The notes beneath the pieces are model-generated. The model saw only the letters and a list, made by a program, of their open reading frames with translations, was not told where the DNA came from and did no database searches. Shown here piece by piece: positions 4,295-5,836 of a stretch of 5,836 nucleotides of DNA. This stretch comes from Lachnospiraceae bacterium. GTDB lineage: Bacteria; Bacillota_A; Clostridia; Lachnospirales; Lachnospiraceae. The position numbers and the translations under genes are program-made. The DNA lies in NCBI GenBank assembly GCA_024699595.1, contig JAILPG010000084.1, positions 1 to 5,836 of the forward strand. The letters are read 5' to 3'. Numbering within the stretch: position 1 is the stretch's first letter; each line of letters begins with the position of its first letter.

Positions 4295-5581
4295 ATGTCG
4301 GTTAAGATCATTTCTTTAAGAGAAGAAGAGATACGTGATATTGGTGACGCTTTTGCGGATTTTGAATATGCTGAATCTGAATTCGGCATGGCTTATCTGG
4401 GAAAAAACAGACAGGCAGTGAGCGATTACATCTGTGCCTATGTACGTATGACCATCAGGGAGCGCACTCTTTATTCCACAAGTGAGGAACACGAGGCATT
4501 CATTGCCTTTGGTAACCCCGGAGTCAGTATGAGCGCCGGTTCAGCAGCCGATATCTTAAAAACCATTCCGGGCCGTGTTGATACGAGACATTTATACAGG
4601 ATGGCAAAAGGCAGCGCTCATGCAGGTAAAAGCTATGGGGCCATACTTTCAAAGCTTAAGATACCGTATATATATGTAAGCATGGTTGCTGTAAGGAAAG
4701 AGTATCAGGGCATAGGATTCATGCGAAAACTTCTGGATATTGCCTTTGAGGAAGGGAGAAGACAGGCTGTTCCGGTGGTACTTGATACCGATGCTCAGCT
4801 TAAGAAAGTTAAATATGAGCATATAGGAATGAAATGCGTCGTAACACAGCATTTCGAGGATGGTGTGGAGCTGTATGGCCTTGTATATGAGCCTGATAAT
4901 ATCCAAAAGGAGTGGAAGAGCGAAGTTGTACTCGGGGATATGAAGATACTCAGTGCACGTAACGAGAATATATGGGATCGTTTTGCACCTGTTTATAACA
5001 GGTTTGTTACAGGGACTCCCGGAAACAAAAAAGCATACGATACGATTTATAAACGTATCAGATCAGTGATAAAAGATAAGCAAGTGCTGGAACTTGCAAC
5101 CGGACCCGGGGTTATCGCAAAGCAGGTGGCGGACGAAGCGGGGAGGATGGTCGCTACAGATTATTCCGAAAAGATGCTGGCCGTGGCAAGACGGGGGATC
5201 GTTCCGGCGAATCTTGAGTTTGAACGGGCCGATGCCTCTGCCCTGCCATACGATGATGACAGTTTTGATGTGATCATCATAGCGAATGCGCTTCATGTGA
5301 TCCCTCAGCCCGAAAAGGTCTTATCCGAGATAAGACGGGTTTTAAGAAAGGATGGATTACTGATCGCCCCGAATTTCATACACGATAACGGGAAGAAAGT
5401 GAGTGGGATGTTCAGCAAAGTCCTATCTCTTGCGGGGGTTACGTTTGAAGCGGAATGGGATGGCGCCGGATATATCGCTTTTCTTGAGAACAACGGGTTC
5501 AAGGCAGAGCATTCAAAGCAGCTTCCGTCAACGATACCGCTGATGTATACGGAGTGTGTAGCGCGTTATGACTATAAATGA
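4295..5581 (+). CDS. Bifunctional fusion: GNAT N-acetyltransferase + class I SAM methyltransferase
   Basis: A 428-aa protein in one unbroken frame. Residues about 1-198 are a GNAT acetyltransferase. The acetyl-CoA motif A is VSMVAVRKEYQGIGFMRKLL (128-147), with the pyrophosphate loop Q138-G-I-G, followed by VPVVLDTDAQ and the closing ELYGLVYEP. Residues about 222-428 are a class I methyltransferase. Motif I is VLELATGPG (264-272), the acidic residue after strand 2 is Asp289 in ATDYSEKML, then come DASALPY (313-319) and the strand-4 motif FDVIIIANALHVI (324-336). Each half has the length of a stand-alone enzyme, joined by a linker of about 20 residues. Substrates are unknown: GNATs acetylate amines or proteins, and this methyltransferase group resembles UbiE/Methyltransf_11 types. 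It lies 23 nt after the ATPase, probably in the same operon. A link to metal handling is inferred from position only. Confidence 0.88.
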   Translation: MSVKIISLREEEIRDIGDAFADFEYAESEFGMAYLGKNRQAVSDYICAYVRMTIRERTLYSTSEEHEAFIAFGNPGVSMSAGSAADILKTIPGRVDTRHLYRMAKGSAHAGKSYGAILSKLKIPYIYVSMVAVRKEYQGIGFMRKLLDIAFEEGRRQAVPVVLDTDAQLKKVKYEHIGMKCVVTQHFEDGVELYGLVYEPDNIQKEWKSEVVLGDMKILSARNENIWDRFAPVYNRFVTGTPGNKKAYDTIYKRIRSVIKDKQVLELATGPGVIAKQVADEAGRMVATDYSEKMLAVARRGIVPANLEFERADASALPYDDDSFDVIIIANALHVIPQPEKVLSEIRRVLRKDGLLIAPNFIHDNGKKVSGMFSKVLSLAGVTFEAEWDGAGYIAFLENNGFKAEHSKQLPSTIPLMYTECVARYDYK

Positions 5582-5778
5582 GTTTGGAAAAGAGAGGATT
5601 AACTGATGCAGTTCCGGTCCTGAAAGCGATAGATGAATTTATGGAAATGCCGGTTTAAAGAAAACGGAAAAAGTGTGATCTGATGAATATGACAAAAATG
5701 AAATGCAGAACAATTGTACAAAAAGAAGGATTAAGAATGTATGGAGAAACAGATGCGGAGGATAAAAAATGCTTTTAA
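5578..5778 (+). pseudogene. Short ORF pair in one frame separated by a TAA; unrecognised
   Basis: An ATG at 5578 overlaps the previous stop (ATGA, 5578-5581) and encodes 26 residues beginning MSLEKRGLTDAVPVLKAIDE and ending at TAA 5656-5658. In the same frame the sequence is then open again to TAA 5776-5778, with ATG 5683 giving 31 residues (MNMTKMKCRTIVQKEGLRMY then an acidic end) that overlap the next start by 10 nt. A 16-codon ORF, 5633-5683, sits in another frame (MNLWKCRFKENGKSVI). None has a convincing ribosome binding site. This could be one small gene broken by a nonsense mutation, two real tiny coupled ORFs, or plain spacer. I recognise no family. Confidence 0.25.
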
Positions 5779-5836
5779 CATTATTTTTGGCGATCATATT
5801 CTGTGCCGCGATAACACTTATGCTTATTTCGGCAGT
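5769..5836 (+). CDS. N-terminus of a hydrophobic membrane protein, cut by the window end
   Basis: ATG 5769 is preceded by GGAGG (5757-5761) with a 7-nt gap, the best ribosome binding site in the last 250 nt. The 22 complete codons read MLLTLFLAIIFCAAITLMLI then SA, all hydrophobic: either a first transmembrane helix or a signal anchor. The frame is open to the edge of the window. The family cannot be told from this fragment. It follows the operon with no visible terminator, so it may be co-transcribed. Confidence 0.6.
   Translation, partial: MLLTLFLAIIFCAAITLMLISA

Overview
The window most resembles a chromosomal piece of an anaerobic, low-to-mid GC Firmicute, probably Clostridia and most likely the Lachnospiraceae. 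I base this on strong AGGAGG-type ribosome binding sites, frequent AGA/GGA/ATA codons, 4-nt ATGA gene overlaps, and the protein families present: an acyltransferase-3 enzyme, a HTH-AbrB regulator, and a DUF6110-like small protein paired with an HMA_2-type metal P-type ATPase. This placement rests on memory of families, not on a search. Every confident gene is on the + strand.

Region 1 (1-1597): a strong intrinsic terminator for something upstream (12-50) overlaps a very good sigma-A-like promoter. Its -35 lies in the terminator loop and its -10 starts on the last T of the T-tract. This promoter should drive a two-gene unit: a polytopic acyltransferase-3 membrane protein (96-1172), translationally coupled through ATGA to a small regulator fusing a Cro/C1 HTH to an AbrB/SpoVT swapped-hairpin domain (1169-1597).

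Region 2 (1598-1932): 335 nt with no confident gene but dense structure. A probable promoter (1615-1648) is followed directly by a dyad AGTTAG-N6-CTAACT. The same dyad arms recur 132 nt downstream. Between them lie a degenerate 12-nt tandem repeat and an 8-bp hairpin. This reads as a regulated promoter plus structured 5' leader for the operon that follows, and it is the most interesting part of the window.

Region 3 (1933-5581): an operon of a small single-membrane-anchor protein (DUF6110-like, 84 aa), a P1B-like heavy-metal ATPase (695 aa) whose start overlaps it by 4 nt, and a bifunctional GNAT acetyltransferase / class I SAM methyltransferase (428 aa). The ATPase keeps all cytosolic catalytic motifs. 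It has no CxxC metal site in its N-terminal HMA-like domain, YSC in place of CPC in the ion-path helix, and HS in place of the HP dipeptide. The ATPase and its small partner probably move a transition metal across the membrane. The substrate cannot be read from sequence, and the role of the third gene is unknown.

Region 4 (5578-5836): 187 nt with only tiny ORFs (26, 16 and 31 codons), two of them in one frame separated by a single TAA. After this comes the start of a hydrophobic protein with a good ribosome binding site that runs off the window. No terminator is visible after the operon.
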